Shown here: positions 52,581-61,077 of the stretch, piece by piece | How the letters are laid out: every line of letters starts with the position of its first letter | Numbering within the stretch: the first letter of the stretch is position 1 | Assembly: GCF_001078705.1 (NCBI RefSeq) | Contig: NZ_CDMW01000001.1 | Span: 2,039,541-2,103,540 of the forward strand | Origin: Streptococcus sanguinis | Lineage (GTDB): Bacteria > Bacillota > Bacilli > Lactobacillales > Streptococcaceae | Direction of reading: 5' to 3' | Length of the DNA stretch: 64,000 nt | The notes under the pieces: generated by a model | What the model saw: the letters and a program-made list of their open reading frames with translations, nothing else | What the model was told of the DNA's origin: nothing | Databases searched by the model: none | Position numbers and translations under genes: made by a program

Positions 52581-52745
52581 ACACTCTCCTATCTCATTGC
52601 ATATATTCTAGTATAGCAGTAAAGTCGCCTTAAAACAACGTTTATATTGATGCAAACCGTTTTTCTGACCGATGAAAAAACTATGACAGCTTTTGAAAAC
52701 TGCTCTGCCTCAGACCTTCACTCCCTGTCCGCAGCTGATAAAAGG

Positions 52746-52769
52746 AAAAGCCCTATTCAAGACAGGGCT
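52746..52769 (-). terminator. Terminator after the 159-residue lipoprotein gene
   Basis: AGCCCT/AGGGCT stem with a 9-nt loop followed by TTTTCC on the minus strand. The gap from here to cls (52581-52745) also holds the cls upstream region, with TATACT about 25 nt before its start as a possible -10. Confidence 0.75.
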
Positions 52770-52775
52770 CTTTCA

Positions 52776-53255
52776 TCATTGTTTTGTAAAGACAAGTGTG
52801 TCATCATCATAAGGCTCTTGAGAAAGATCCTCAATTGTCAGCTGATTGCCCTCAATGCGATAGCGCTTGACGTCATCCCCAATAATCATAGTCTGGTTGG
52901 TAGCATCAATCTGAACTTGTTCAATTTCCTGCTCACCATCCGCCTCAACCTTGGTCAGCTGGCCAGTGGTGCCTGAAATCTGCAAGGTCAGCTGATCGCC
53001 TTCATGACTTGTCTGGTAGCTGCCATCCAGCTCGCCATTGGCTGCTGGCTCGGAAGAGGATGCTGAAGCAGATGAGCTATTATTGGCCGCACTAGACGTG
53101 CTAGCTACTGACGAAGACTCTGCTGGCTTACCGGAAGCGACTGACTGAGACTGAGAGGAAGGTGCCGTCTGGTTCTGATTAGAACCGCAGGCTGCCAAGG
53201 CCAAAACAGCCGCAGCAGTTAGACCTGAAATCATTAACTTTTTAGAAATTGCCAT
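52776..53255 (-). CDS. Lipoprotein with Ser-rich linker
   Basis: A 159-residue lipoprotein, lipobox LALAAC, Ser/Ala/Gln-rich linker to about residue 75, then a small beta domain GELDGSYQTSHEGDQLTLQISGTTGQLT...LVFTKQ. The place between folC and cls is the usual one for a streptococcal lipoprotein of this type. It has a good AAGGAGAA site. Function unknown; the domain differs from the DUF6287-like one at 9221 although the overall plan is alike. Confidence 0.85.
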   Translation of the reverse strand: MAISKKLMISGLTAAAVLALAACGSNQNQTAPSSQSQSVASGKPAESSSVASTSSAANNSSSASASSSEPAANGELDGSYQTSHEGDQLTLQISGTTGQLTKVEADGEQEIEQVQIDATNQTMIIGDDVKRYRIEGNQLTIEDLSQEPYDDDTLVFTKQ

Positions 53256-53312
53256 AGTATTCTCCTTTTTCTTCTGTCTTTATTGTACCAAAGCGAGACT
53301 CTGGCGGTCAAT

Positions 53313-54545
53313 TTATAAACTTGTCAAATAAGCTCTGACTTCTGCAATAAAATAGAGGGAGCCCGTAATGAAAAGCAGTTGATTATCGTTTTGTCTCTCC
53401 TGAAAATTCTGAATAAGCTGCCGATAATCCTCTATGTATAAGAAGCCTTCCACTTCAGCTTGACCAAGGGAATCTCCATCAGAAAAGGAAGTAACCGTCA
53501 ACTGAACATTTGGCAGAGCCTCTCGCAGATAATCCAGCATGGCGCTATAGTCCTTACGCTTGAGAGCACCGAAAAGAAGCAAGCACTCTTTGTCATTCTG
53601 GCTCTGGATAAACTCCACTAACCTTTCCAGTGCAGGCAGATTATGGGCCCCATCAAGATAAATACCTGAACTGACTTCTTCCAAACGCCCTGCCCAACGA
53701 GTCTCCTGCAAGGCTATCCGAATCTTAGCAGAATCTACTTCCCAGCCTTGCTGCTGCATGAAGAGCAAGAATGCCTGCAAAGCCAGCGCTGCATTTTCCT
53801 CCTGATAGCCTCCCTTGAGTCCCAGTTCAAGATTGGATAGGGTCCTAGTCGAATTGGAAAAAGTCTGATTCGTCAGAGAAAAATCACGACCATACTGATA
53901 GAGTTCTATTCCCAGCTCCTGAGCTCGCTGTTCACAAACCAATCGCGCTTCCTCTGGTAGCGGCCCGATGACCGCTGGTCGCCGCGGCTTGAAAATCCCT
54001 GCCTTTTGCTCTGCTATCGCCGTCAAGCTCCTTCCCAGAGTCTCCTGATGGTCCAAGCCCACAGAACTGATGACCGCAATATCTCCCGTAATGACATTAG
54101 TCGTGTCTAAGAGTCCGCCGATTCCCACCTCAATCAGGGCTATGTCCACTTCCTGCTCCTTGAAATAGAGAAAGGCAATCAAGGTCAGAATTTCAAAATA
54201 GGACAGCTGGTCATGACTTTTGAGCAGTTCTTGCTCCATCTTTTGCACCTCTTGACCCAGACGGATAAAATCAGCTGGAGCAATCGGTTGACCGTTAATA
54301 CAAATCCGATCGTGAATACTAATCATATGAGGCGAGGTAAAACTCCCTGTCTTGCGACCATGCCCCGCAAACAGCTGACGCATAAAAGCAATAGTAGAGC
54401 CTTTGCCATTTGTACCAGTTACATGAATCGTTGGAAAACTCTGCTCAGGATTTCCCAAAAGAGCTACAGCCTGCTGCATCCGCCCTAGACCCGAACGAAA
54501 GTTTAGACCAATTCGGCTATTCAGCCATTCTTCAATTTCATTCAT
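53313..54545 (-). CDS. folC: Folylpolyglutamate/dihydrofolate synthase
   Basis: Adds glutamate to dihydropteroate or folates, keeping them in the cell. The 410-residue protein has the Mur-ligase ATP loop VTGTNGKGST near residue 42, the lid region FTSPHMISIHDRI, EVGIGGLLDTTN, and the C-terminal YLDGAHN near 288. Complete. The start at 54545 has AGGT just after a terminator-like T run, so expression may depend on read-through of the hairpin. Confidence 0.95.
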   Translation of the reverse strand: MNEIEEWLNSRIGLNFRSGLGRMQQAVALLGNPEQSFPTIHVTGTNGKGSTIAFMRQLFAGHGRKTGSFTSPHMISIHDRICINGQPIAPADFIRLGQEVQKMEQELLKSHDQLSYFEILTLIAFLYFKEQEVDIALIEVGIGGLLDTTNVITGDIAVISSVGLDHQETLGRSLTAIAEQKAGIFKPRRPAVIGPLPEEARLVCEQRAQELGIELYQYGRDFSLTNQTFSNSTRTLSNLELGLKGGYQEENAALALQAFLLFMQQQGWEVDSAKIRIALQETRWAGRLEEVSSGIYLDGAHNLPALERLVEFIQSQNDKECLLLFGALKRKDYSAMLDYLREALPNVQLTVTSFSDGDSLGQAEVEGFLYIEDYRQLIQNFQERQNDNQLLFITGSLYFIAEVRAYLTSL

Positions 54546-54555
54546 TTTTTTACCT

Positions 54556-54607
54556 AAAAAAGAGCAGCGAAGCAGAACTCAAATCTGAATTGCAACTCGC
54601 TCCTCTT
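54556..54607 (-). promoter_or_regulatory. folC leader terminator/attenuator
   Basis: AAGAGGAGCGA and TCGCTGCTCTT (one mismatch) fold around about 25 nt and are followed by six T. The T run ends 10 nt before the folC start and before its ribosome site. A weaker TAGCC/GGCTA hairpin with TTTT lies about 40-60 nt upstream. The stem also serves as terminator of the ireB-ruvX-DUF1292 operon. Confidence 0.7.
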
Positions 54608-54725
54608 TCTAATCTTTATGATATGAGATAGAAAATAGCCGATCCTTGGCTACTTCCTTCATCTGTCAAGTTCAGCTAGCATCTCGCCTGCGCTTGTCTT
54701 TTTTAGAAACGAGGCTAGGCCAGTC

Positions 54726-55037
54726 TTACTCCTCCATAAAGCTGTTGAAGACTTCTTCAATCATATCCCATTCAGCATCTGAGTCTTCTGGGATTGGCTG
54801 CAGGTCGCCTTCTGTGCCATCTTCATTTTCGGTAAAGGAATAAGCTTGAATCTCTACTTCACCGTTCTCATCTTCTTCCGCATTAGCTGGAATCAAAAGA
54901 ACATAATTCTTGCCAAACTCTTCTTTGCCGTCAATGGTCAAAAGAATTTCAAATAAAGTCTCGTTTCCTTGCTCGTCAACCAAGGTGATTAATTCACGCT
55001 CTTCATGCTCGTGGTCATGGTTATGATCATGTGCCAT
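54726..55037 (-). CDS. DUF1292 family acidic protein
   Basis: A 103-residue very acidic protein ([14 protein letters not shown] start, [19 protein letters not shown], then [14 protein letters not shown] and [14 protein letters not shown]). It matches DUF1292 and sits in the usual ireB-ruvX-DUF1292 order of firmicutes. The His-rich N-terminus (six His in the first 11 residues) is notable and could bind metal. Function unknown. AAGGAGACA precedes the ATG. Confidence 0.9.
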   Translation of the reverse strand: MAHDHNHDHEHEERELITLVDEQGNETLFEILLTIDGKEEFGKNYVLLIPANAEEDENGEVEIQAYSFTENEDGTEGDLQPIPEDSDAEWDMIEEVFNSFMEE

Positions 55038-55061
55038 ACTAGTGTCTCCTTCATTTCTTTT

Positions 55062-55481
55062 CTAAAAATTTCGATCCAGATAATTCTGCAAAATCAGCTG
55101 CGCGGCCAGCTTATCAATGACTTTCTTGCGCTTGCTGCGGCTAATGTCTGCCTGCTCCACCAGCATGCGCTCAGCAGCCACCGTCGTCAGGCGCTCATCC
55201 TGGTAGTCAACCGGTAGACCAAAAAGCTCAGCAATCCGCTGACCATAAGCCTGACTGGCCTCCACCCGAGGTCCGCTGGTATTGTTCATGTTCTTAGGCA
55301 GGCCAATAACAAACTTATCAACCTTATACTCTTTCACCAGCTCGCCCAAACGCTCTAGGCCGAATTCGCCCTTATCTTCATGAATCGGAATAATCTCCAG
55401 TCCTTGAGCCGTAAAACCAAGAGGATCACTAATAGCAACCCCAACCGTTTTTGAGCCCACATCTAATCCCATAATTCTCAT
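55062..55481 (-). CDS. ruvX: Holliday-junction resolvase RuvX/YqgF
   Basis: A 139-residue RNase H-fold nuclease linked to pre-16S rRNA 5'-end processing and proposed Holliday-junction cleavage. [18 protein letters not shown] at residue 5 has the first catalytic Asp; [17 protein letters not shown] and [14 protein letters not shown] follow. The stop codon of ireB overlaps its start (TAATG), so translation is coupled. Confidence 0.95.
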   Translation of the reverse strand: MRIMGLDVGSKTVGVAISDPLGFTAQGLEIIPIHEDKGEFGLERLGELVKEYKVDKFVIGLPKNMNNTSGPRVEASQAYGQRIAELFGLPVDYQDERLTTVAAERMLVEQADISRSKRKKVIDKLAAQLILQNYLDRNF

Positions 55482-55747
55482 TAGAGATCGACGCCTTGTC
55501 CTTTCAAATAATAACGAACCAACTCCTCAACAATCTCATCGCGCTCGTATTTGCGGATTTGATTGCGGGCGTTGTTATAGCGAGGTACGTACGCAGGATC
55601 GCCACTGAGTACGTATCCCACGATTTGATTGATTGGATTGTATCCTTTTTCATTGAGCGACTTGTAGACATCGGTCAAAGTCTCGCTAATTTCCTTTTTA
55701 TTTGAATCATCGAGATTAAAACGTACTGTTTCATCTGTAAATCCCAC
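55481..55747 (-). CDS. ireB: IreB-family regulatory phosphoprotein
   Basis: An 88-residue protein (DUF965), the small dimer phosphorylated by the Ser/Thr kinase IreK in Enterococcus and its PknB/StkP-type relatives. [23 protein letters not shown], then [26 protein letters not shown] and [18 protein letters not shown] are full-length family features. Threonines near residues 4-7 correspond to the phosphosites. It starts with GTG after GAGGGTG. First gene of an operon with ruvX and DUF1292. Confidence 0.94.
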   Translation of the reverse strand: MGFTDETVRFNLDDSNKKEISETLTDVYKSLNEKGYNPINQIVGYVLSGDPAYVPRYNNARNQIRKYERDEIVEELVRYYLKGQGVDL

Positions 55748-55777
55748 AATTACACCCTCTTTCTTTAGAATATCCCT

Positions 55778-55806
55778 ATTATAGCATAATTATAGGCTTT
55801 TCACAA
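55778..55806 (-). promoter_or_regulatory. ireB operon promoter
   Basis: TTGTGA (55801-55806), 17-nt spacer, TATAAT (55778-55783) with extended TGC on the minus strand, about 30 nt before the GTG. Confidence 0.85.
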
Positions 55807-55885
55807 ATTTAATTCACCTGAATTCTCCTAATTTTTCAATAAGCTTTAGCTAATATTTATCCGAAGTCTGGCTCTGAAATCCAGC

Positions 55886-55914
55886 AAAAATCCAGCTCTC
55901 TTCAGAGAACTGGA
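55886..55914 (-). terminator. Terminator of the first DUF1307 lipoprotein gene
   Basis: TCCAGTTCTCT/AGAGAGCTGGA (one mismatch) with a 2-nt loop, then TTTTT on the minus strand. Confidence 0.85.
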
Positions 55915-55924
55915 TGGAAACTTC

Positions 55925-56467
55925 CTAATTTGAAGACGGCACTTCCACACCGTCGCTTCCCTTAAACTTGTTAAGCAATTCTTCCGGACTCAGGGTCTCG
56001 ATTTGCTCAAACAGCTGCGCGTAGTTTGGAAGCTTTTTGGCTGCTTCGTAGTCTAGATTCTCAGGATCGATAGTCATCTCCAGAGAAATCTCTTCCGCTG
56101 TCATATCTGTTTTCAAGTCAAGACCGGTGATATTCACTGCCTCTTTCAGACCCAGTGCTTCTTCAATCAATGACAGCATTTCCTTCTTTACAGTGGAAAC
56201 ATCCTGTTTTGACAGAGCTTCCTTGATGTTGTCAGGAATAGCCTTGCTGACATGCAGGATAACCTTATCATATTTCTGTCCGCTGTAGCTGACGGTTAAG
56301 ATTCTGGTTTCTTTTCCATGTTCTAATTGCTTCTCAGTTTTATAGGACTTAGTGACAATATCTCCTTTTCCAGCTCCTCCCTGTGAGGATGAACTATTAT
56401 TTGACTGCTGACTGCAAGCTGTTAAGATTGCCAAAGCTGCCAGCAAAAAGACAATTAATTTTCTCAT
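55925..56467 (-). CDS. DUF1307 lipoprotein, first of two
   Basis: A 180-residue lipoprotein with lipobox AILTAC, Ser-rich linker (about 20-38), and a DUF1307/YehR-like domain: TVSYSGQKYDKVILHVSKAIPDNIKEAL, EEALGLKEAVNITGLDLKTDMTAEEISLEM, YEAAKKLPNYAQLFEQIETLSPEELLNKF. It is a paralogue of the next gene upstream, with the same order of elements. Its promoter has TTGACA and a TATGAT with 18-nt spacing. Function unknown; YehR-type proteins are widespread surface lipoproteins. Confidence 0.87.
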   Translation of the reverse strand: MRKLIVFLLAALAILTACSQQSNNSSSSQGGAGKGDIVTKSYKTEKQLEHGKETRILTVSYSGQKYDKVILHVSKAIPDNIKEALSKQDVSTVKKEMLSLIEEALGLKEAVNITGLDLKTDMTAEEISLEMTIDPENLDYEAAKKLPNYAQLFEQIETLSPEELLNKFKGSDGVEVPSSN

Positions 56468-56558
56468 GTCTTATCTCCTTCAATATTGAGCTGATTTTAT
56501 CATATCATTATAAAAACGGCGCTGTCAAACTGATTGTCACTCTGTCATTAAAATGTAA

Positions 56559-56585
56559 TAAAAAAGAGCAGTCTATTTCTGCTCT
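56559..56585 (-). terminator. Terminator overlapping the stop codon of the second DUF1307 gene
   Basis: AGAGCAG/CTGCTCT stem with a 7-nt loop, then TTTTTT on the minus strand. The stop codon (56573-56575) is inside the loop, so the mRNA would have a very short 3' end. Confidence 0.85.
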
Positions 56586-57145
56586 TCTGCTCCATTCATC
56601 AGGAGATTGTTGATGTATTCTTCTGGCGTCAGCTTAATCATTTCTTTGAGCTTGAGATTTTGAAAATAAGGCATAGACGCCGCTTTTTCGATATCTAGGC
56701 TCTCAAAATCATAGCTAGAAGTCATTTTCAGCTCGTTCGCATTCAAAATTGTCACTGAACCGCTGAAGCCTTGAAGTCCACGAGCCTGCACATAGTCTGC
56801 ATCCTGCTCCAGTGACTCATTGAGCGACTTCTGCGCTTCCTCCAGCCCCATTTGCTTGATGGCTTCTTTCATCTCATCATCAGTCGCAGTCAGCCTTTCG
56901 ACGACCAAGCGTTTGAAATGCTCTCCCTGATAAGTCACTGTCTGGCTCTGCTGGTTTCCTCGTTCATCCTTTGGAAAAACAAGCGTCCGAGTAATCACTT
57001 CCTGCTGCTTGGCATTATCAATGATAGGCAGATTATTGCTGATTTCTTTCTTGTCAGCCGCATTCGAATTCGTCTCTGTTTTTTTATGTCCACAGCCTGC
57101 TAACAGTGCCACACTCAATCCCAGTCCTACTAAAATTTTCTTCAT
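56573..57145 (-). CDS. DUF1307 lipoprotein, second of two
   Basis: A 190-residue lipoprotein with lipobox LLAGCG and a DUF1307 domain parallel to the first: TVTYQGEHFKRLVVERLTATDDEMKEAI, LEQDADYVQARGLQGFSGSVTI, EKAASMPYFQNLKLKEMIKLTPEEYINNLL. The low-complexity linker is N-rich and short. Each gene has its own terminator, so they are expressed separately despite arising by duplication. AGGAGG precedes its start. Confidence 0.87.
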   Translation of the reverse strand: MKKILVGLGLSVALLAGCGHKKTETNSNAADKKEISNNLPIIDNAKQQEVITRTLVFPKDERGNQQSQTVTYQGEHFKRLVVERLTATDDEMKEAIKQMGLEEAQKSLNESLEQDADYVQARGLQGFSGSVTILNANELKMTSSYDFESLDIEKAASMPYFQNLKLKEMIKLTPEEYINNLLMNGAEEQK

Positions 57146-57231
57146 CTTCCATCCTCCTCAGAGATATTGTATCACAGTTCTGCTCCTTGTCAATCCATCC
57201 AGTCGGCAAAGACTGCTGTCAACCCGAACAA

Positions 57232-57265
57232 AAAGAAGAGCCGAGATTCTCTTCCCGACTCTTTC
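57232..57265 (-). terminator. spxA terminator
   Basis: AAGAGTCGGGA/TCTCGGCTCTT stem (one G-G or G-T position), then CTTTTT on the minus strand, 15 nt past spxA. Confidence 0.8.
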
Positions 57266-57280
57266 AGTTATATTCAAAGA

Positions 57281-57679
57281 TTAGAGAGCTGCCCGCAGAC
57301 GAGCTTCTGCATTTTCAACATTACGAACAGAACGTGGCAGAAAAGCACGGATATCATCTTCTTTGTAACCAACTTGGAGACGTTTATCATCCACTAAGAT
57401 AGGACTTTTCAAAATACGCGGGGTCTCCATGATGATGTCAAGAACTTCGTTGACACTCAGTTCTTCAATGTCAACACCCAAGCCTTTAGCATAGCGGTTT
57501 TTTGATGAAACAATGCTCGCGATACCATTTTCTGTTTTGGTTAAAATATCCAGAAGTTCCTCTTTGGTGATGCCTTCTTTGCCTAAATTTTGTTCTTTAT
57601 AAGTTAATTGATGAGCGTTTAGCCAGGTTTTTGCTTTTTTACAACTAGTACAACTTGAGACAGTATAGATTGTGATCAT
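57281..57679 (-). CDS. spxA: Spx-family redox regulator SpxA
   Basis: A 132-residue ArsC-like regulator that binds the RNA polymerase alpha C-terminal domain and turns on oxidative-stress genes. The redox switch CTSC is at residues 10-13 (start ITIYTVSSCTSCKK), and RILKSPILVDDKRLQVGY is the usual core. It is degraded by ClpXP. Both a peroxide-sensing SpxA1 and SpxA2 exist in streptococci; the complete CxxC agrees with SpxA1. The -10 TATAAT with extended TGA lies at 57721-57726. The leader holds a perfect ACGATA/TATCGT hairpin. Confidence 0.93.
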   Translation of the reverse strand: MITIYTVSSCTSCKKAKTWLNAHQLTYKEQNLGKEGITKEELLDILTKTENGIASIVSSKNRYAKGLGVDIEELSVNEVLDIIMETPRILKSPILVDDKRLQVGYKEDDIRAFLPRSVRNVENAEARLRAAL

Positions 57680-57699
57680 GTAAGTACTCCTTTCGCTAC

Positions 57700-57729
57700 A
57701 CGATACTAATATCGTAGTCTATTATATCA
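57700..57729 (-). promoter_or_regulatory. spxA extended -10 and leader palindrome
   Basis: TGA-TATAAT (57721-57729) on the minus strand, without a good -35. ACGATA/TATCGT (57700-57715, 4-nt centre) starts five bases downstream, around the expected transcript start. Confidence 0.6.
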
Positions 57730-57764
57730 CAAAAACCATCGGTCTTGCGACCTATTTTGCAAAA

Positions 57765-58913
57765 TTACTCTTCAATTTCGATGGCATCGTCCAAATCCAG
57801 AGTCACTTCTTCCATAGTTTCCACAGGGCTTTCAGCCTTGTTTCCAACTGCTTTTGCCAAATCATCGCCTTCAATCAAACCATAGCGTACACGAACCTGA
57901 CGGTCAATTTCGTCAAAGACTTCTGGATGATCAGCCAAGTACTTCTTAGCATTTTCAGAACCTTGGCCAATCTTTTCATCATTGTAGGAGTACCAAGCAC
58001 CAGCTTTTTTAATGATATCCAAATCAGTCGCAATCTTAATCAGCTCACCTGTCTTAGAAATACCTTCTCCGTACATGATTTCTACAAAGGCTTCCTTGAA
58101 TGGCGGAGCTACCTTATTTTTAACGACCTTGATCTTGGTTTCTTTACCAACATTGGTATCCTTCTCATCACCAGTTCCTTTGATTTGAGTATTGCCACGG
58201 ACATCCAAACGGACAGAAGCATAGAACTTCAGTGCACGCCCACCTGGTGTTGTTTCAGGATTACCAAACATAACGCCAACTTTTTCACGCAGCTGGTTAA
58301 TGAAAATCGCAATCGTCTTCGTTTTGTTGATAGAAGCAGACAGCTTGCGCATAGCCTGGCTCATCATCCGAGCCTGCAAGCCGACATGACTGTCACCGAT
58401 ATCGCCATCGATTTCTGCACGTGGTACCAGGGCTGCAACTGAGTCCACAACCACCAAATCCACCGCACCTGAGTCAATCAGCTTACCGGCAATTTCCAGT
58501 CCCTGTTCGCCAGAATCAGGTTGAGACAGCAGCAACTCATCAATATTAACACCTAGAGCAGCCGCGTACGACGGATCCAAAGCATGCTCAGCATCGATAA
58601 AAGCTGCGATACCACCTTCTTTTTGCGCTTGAGCAACTGCGTGAAGGGCAACGGTTGTCTTACCAGAAGACTCTGGACCATAGATTTCAATAATCCGTCC
58701 CTTAGGATAACCACCGGCACCAAGGGCAATATCCAAGGCCAAAGAGCCTGAACTCATAACTTGAACCTTTTGCTCTGCCCGCTCACCCAGACGCATAATG
58801 GCTCCCTTACCAAAATCCTTTTCAATGTTTTTAAGAGCATTATCCAAGGCTTTTTGGCGCTCATCGCCGAATTTCTTTGAGATTTCGTCTAATTTTTTTT
58901 GTTTCTTTGCCAT
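57765..58913 (-). CDS. recA: RecA recombinase
   Basis: DNA strand-exchange protein of 382 residues. It has the P-loop GPESSGKT near residue 79, [60 protein letters not shown] and the acidic C-terminal tail. It lies 58 bp after cinA and probably shares its transcript, including the competence-induced one, as in other streptococci. A weak hairpin GGTC-GCAA-GACC with T-rich tail follows it. Confidence 0.98.
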   Translation of the reverse strand: MAKKQKKLDEISKKFGDERQKALDNALKNIEKDFGKGAIMRLGERAEQKVQVMSSGSLALDIALGAGGYPKGRIIEIYGPESSGKTTVALHAVAQAQKEGGIAAFIDAEHALDPSYAAALGVNIDELLLSQPDSGEQGLEIAGKLIDSGAVDLVVVDSVAALVPRAEIDGDIGDSHVGLQARMMSQAMRKLSASINKTKTIAIFINQLREKVGVMFGNPETTPGGRALKFYASVRLDVRGNTQIKGTGDEKDTNVGKETKIKVVKNKVAPPFKEAFVEIMYGEGISKTGELIKIATDLDIIKKAGAWYSYNDEKIGQGSENAKKYLADHPEVFDEIDRQVRVRYGLIEGDDLAKAVGNKAESPVETMEEVTLDLDDAIEIEE

Positions 58914-58971
58914 TTATTTCTCCTGTTTTTTCTAAAATGTCTTTTGGCCATCTTCGTCATTATACCAAAAA

Positions 58972-60228
58972 TCAGCTATTTAATAAAGTTTTTCGTACTA
59001 GGTTGAAGGCGTGTAGAACAGCAATTTTCCGCACATCACGCCGACTTCGTCCAGCAATATTGACCTTAATAGTTTCTGTTCCTGAAGCACTTGCTAAGCC
59101 GATAAAAACGGTCCCTGCTGGATGACCTTCCAGTGAATCTGGACCAGCCACACCTGTCAGACTGACAGCTAGGTCACTTTCGGTCAGCTTTCTAGCCTGC
59201 TCTGCCATTTTCCCAGCCGTAAAAGCGGAAACGACACCGTGCTTCTCCAGGTCTCCCAACGGAATATCCAGCATCCGGTTCTTTTCCTCCATGCTGTAGG
59301 TGACAAAGCCACCTGAAAAAATGGAAGAGGCTCCAGCAAAATCAGCCAAGGTCGCCTGAAAGAGCCCTGCTGTCAGACTCTCCGCCGCCGAAATCGTCTT
59401 TCCTTGACTCTTCAGCAAGTCAAAAGCCACCTGTGCCAAGGAATTGTCATCCCCGTAACCATAGAAAATCTCTGACAGTGACTGTCCCTCAAAAGTCTTA
59501 TGGGACAAAATTTCCTTTTCCACAGCCTCAAACTTGGTATCGGCTTCTGCCTGACTCAGAGCCTTGGTGGACAGTCGCAGGGTAACTTCCCCTGTCTTTG
59601 CATAAGGAGCAATGGTGGGGTCACTCTGCTGCTCAATCATCTCTGACAAAATAGTCACTAGCTGACTCTCGCCGATACCAAAGAAGCGCAGCACCCGTGA
59701 ATACAATTTCTGGCCTGTGGATAAGAGGGGAACCAGCTCGTTATTGACCATGGGTTTGAGCTCACTAGGCGGGCCAGGCAGGACTACATAGGTCACTCCG
59801 TCTGCTTCTAACAAGCCTCCGACAGCTAAGCCGGTCGCATTTGGTAACGGAGCCGAGCCTTCAACCAGCTGGGCCTGACGCTCATTATTGGGAGTTCGAG
59901 CATAATCTGGTCGACTAGCAAAAAAGCGATCCAGCTTTTCCACAGCCTGTGAGTCAAAAATGAGCTCACGTCCTAAGAACTTAGCCAAGGTCTGCTTGGT
60001 CAAATCATCCTCTGTTGGCCCCAAGCCTCCTGTTAGGATAATCAGATTACTGCGCCCTTGAGCAATTTCCAAAACAGATAGGAGACGATTTTCATTGTCC
60101 CCTACTGCTGTCTGAAAATAGACATCAATCCCCAGACTCGCAAGTTTTTCAGATAAAAATTGGGCATTGGTATTGACAATCTGACCCGTCAGAATCTCAG
60201 TGCCCACAGCAATAATTTCTGCTTTCAT
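58972..60228 (-). CDS. cinA: CinA competence-damage-inducible protein
   Basis: A 418-residue protein of two parts: an N-terminal MoaB/MogA-like COG1058 domain (about 1-170, with [20 protein letters not shown] and [16 protein letters not shown]) and a C-terminal nicotinamide-nucleotide deamidase domain (about 255-415, with [22 protein letters not shown] and [10 protein letters not shown]). In streptococci it is competence-induced and brings RecA to the membrane in pneumococcus. The start at 60228 follows AGGAGG at 5 nt. The cin-box-like TCCGAATA lies 18 nt upstream. Confidence 0.96.
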   Translation of the reverse strand: MKAEIIAVGTEILTGQIVNTNAQFLSEKLASLGIDVYFQTAVGDNENRLLSVLEIAQGRSNLIILTGGLGPTEDDLTKQTLAKFLGRELIFDSQAVEKLDRFFASRPDYARTPNNERQAQLVEGSAPLPNATGLAVGGLLEADGVTYVVLPGPPSELKPMVNNELVPLLSTGQKLYSRVLRFFGIGESQLVTILSEMIEQQSDPTIAPYAKTGEVTLRLSTKALSQAEADTKFEAVEKEILSHKTFEGQSLSEIFYGYGDDNSLAQVAFDLLKSQGKTISAAESLTAGLFQATLADFAGASSIFSGGFVTYSMEEKNRMLDIPLGDLEKHGVVSAFTAGKMAEQARKLTESDLAVSLTGVAGPDSLEGHPAGTVFIGLASASGTETIKVNIAGRSRRDVRKIAVLHAFNLVRKTLLNS

Positions 60229-60245
60229 AGGACCTCCTACCTTAC

Positions 60246-60253
60246 TATTCGGA
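60246..60253 (-). promoter_or_regulatory. Cin-box-like TCCGAATA before cinA
   Basis: Seven of eight bases of TACGAATA, on the minus strand, 18 nt before the cinA ATG. Competence induction of cinA-recA by sigma-X is established in related streptococci, which supports this site. Confidence 0.6.
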
Positions 60254-60312
60254 ATTGGCTTTATTTTATCACAAAAAATCTTAAAAAAGTTGATTTTCAT
60301 TTCAGGAAATAA

Positions 60313-60346
60313 AAAGAGCTGTCAAGTTCCTTGACAAGCTTGTCAA
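60313..60346. repeat. Clustered inverted repeats between cinA and the XRE gene
   Basis: TTGACAAGCTTGTCAA (60331-60346) is a perfect 16-base palindrome, and TGTCAAG/CTTGACA next to it forms an overlapping hairpin. On the minus strand the hairpin is followed by CTTTTT, so it could also be a terminator. TTGACAA/TTGTCAA recurs at 61078. Confidence 0.7.
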
Positions 60347-60414
60347 CATGCTGTGGAAAACTTTTAAGAATGACTGATGTTATGTAGAATAACTGGATTG
60401 TTAGGGAAATGCTA

Positions 60415-60443
60415 TTGGCAAATGGTTTCATTATTTTTATAAT
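60415..60443 (+). promoter_or_regulatory. XRE gene promoter
   Basis: TTGGCA, 17-nt spacer, TATAAT, about 55 nt before the start codon. Confidence 0.8.
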
Positions 60444-60498
60444 AAAGATGAAAAAAGGAAATCATCTAAATATTTTTATTTGAAGAAAGGAGAACACC

Positions 60499-60906
60499 AT
60501 GAAAATTTCACAAGTTCTCAAAGATATTCGTCAACAAAATCAACTCACTCAGGAGGCTTTGGCGGAAAGACTCAAGGTTTCCCGCTCTGCTATTGCCCGT
60601 TGGGAAAGCGAAAAAGGTATCCCTGATATTGGCAATCTCATCGCTATCAGCCGGGAATTTGATATCAGTCTGGACACACTCATCAAGGAGGATGAGCGCT
60701 TGGAGAAAAAGGTCATAGAAGATAGCAAGGCCAAGAAATGGCATTATTTAGTCATTTTCTATCTCTTCTCCGTTTTGGTTGAGATTGCTATTTTTGCCTA
60801 TTTGCATCATATCTTTATGGCTGGCTTCCTCATCTCCACCCTCTTTATGCTATTCTATGAACTGCGCATCTTTATCAAGGAAAAGATTTGGTTGCAGAAA
60901 GGATAA
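60499..60906 (+). CDS. XRE-family regulator with C-terminal membrane spans
   Basis: A 135-residue protein: a helix-turn-helix (residues 6-60) with LKDIRQQNQLTQEALAERLKVSRSAIARWESEKG, a short linker, and two membrane spans (about 82-102 and 105-122). Membrane-tethered XRE regulators of this size often lie next to bacteriocin or immunity transporters (general observation). It has AAAGGAG. It is divergent from cinA and convergent with the export operon. Its target is unknown; the TTGACAA/TTGTCAA palindromes on both sides are candidates. Confidence 0.88.
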   Translation: MKISQVLKDIRQQNQLTQEALAERLKVSRSAIARWESEKGIPDIGNLIAISREFDISLDTLIKEDERLEKKVIEDSKAKKWHYLVIFYLFSVLVEIAIFAYLHHIFMAGFLISTLFMLFYELRIFIKEKIWLQKG

Positions 60907-60913
60907 CTAAATA

Positions 60914-60950
60914 AAATTCCTTGGATGTTAGAAAACCAAGGAATTTTTTC
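60914..60950 (+). terminator. XRE gene terminator
   Basis: A perfect AAATTCCTTGG/CCAAGGAATTT stem (11 bp) with 11-nt loop and TTTTT. The remaining 220 bp to 61170 hold no gene I can support. Confidence 0.88.
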
Positions 60951-61077
60951 TATGAAACAAGGAATATAGTCGCACTATTATGAAAATTATGAAAGAGAAC
61001 AGACAAGCAAAGATTGCGTTCGCTTTTTACATATAAGACAGCAAAGAAAAAAGAGGAAAGTAAAACTGCAGCTACCT

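Noticed and set aside
54546-54725. Tetrahydrofolate riboswitch upstream of folC
   Set aside because: The leader is structured, but I could not match the conserved pattern of either known folate riboswitch class; only an attenuator-like hairpin is supported.
60980-61036. Short frame MKIMKENRQAKIAFAFYI between the XRE gene and the export operon
   Set aside because: It looked like a possible peptide signal, but it has no Shine-Dalgarno, no leader features and no promoter, and it lies just after a strong terminator.
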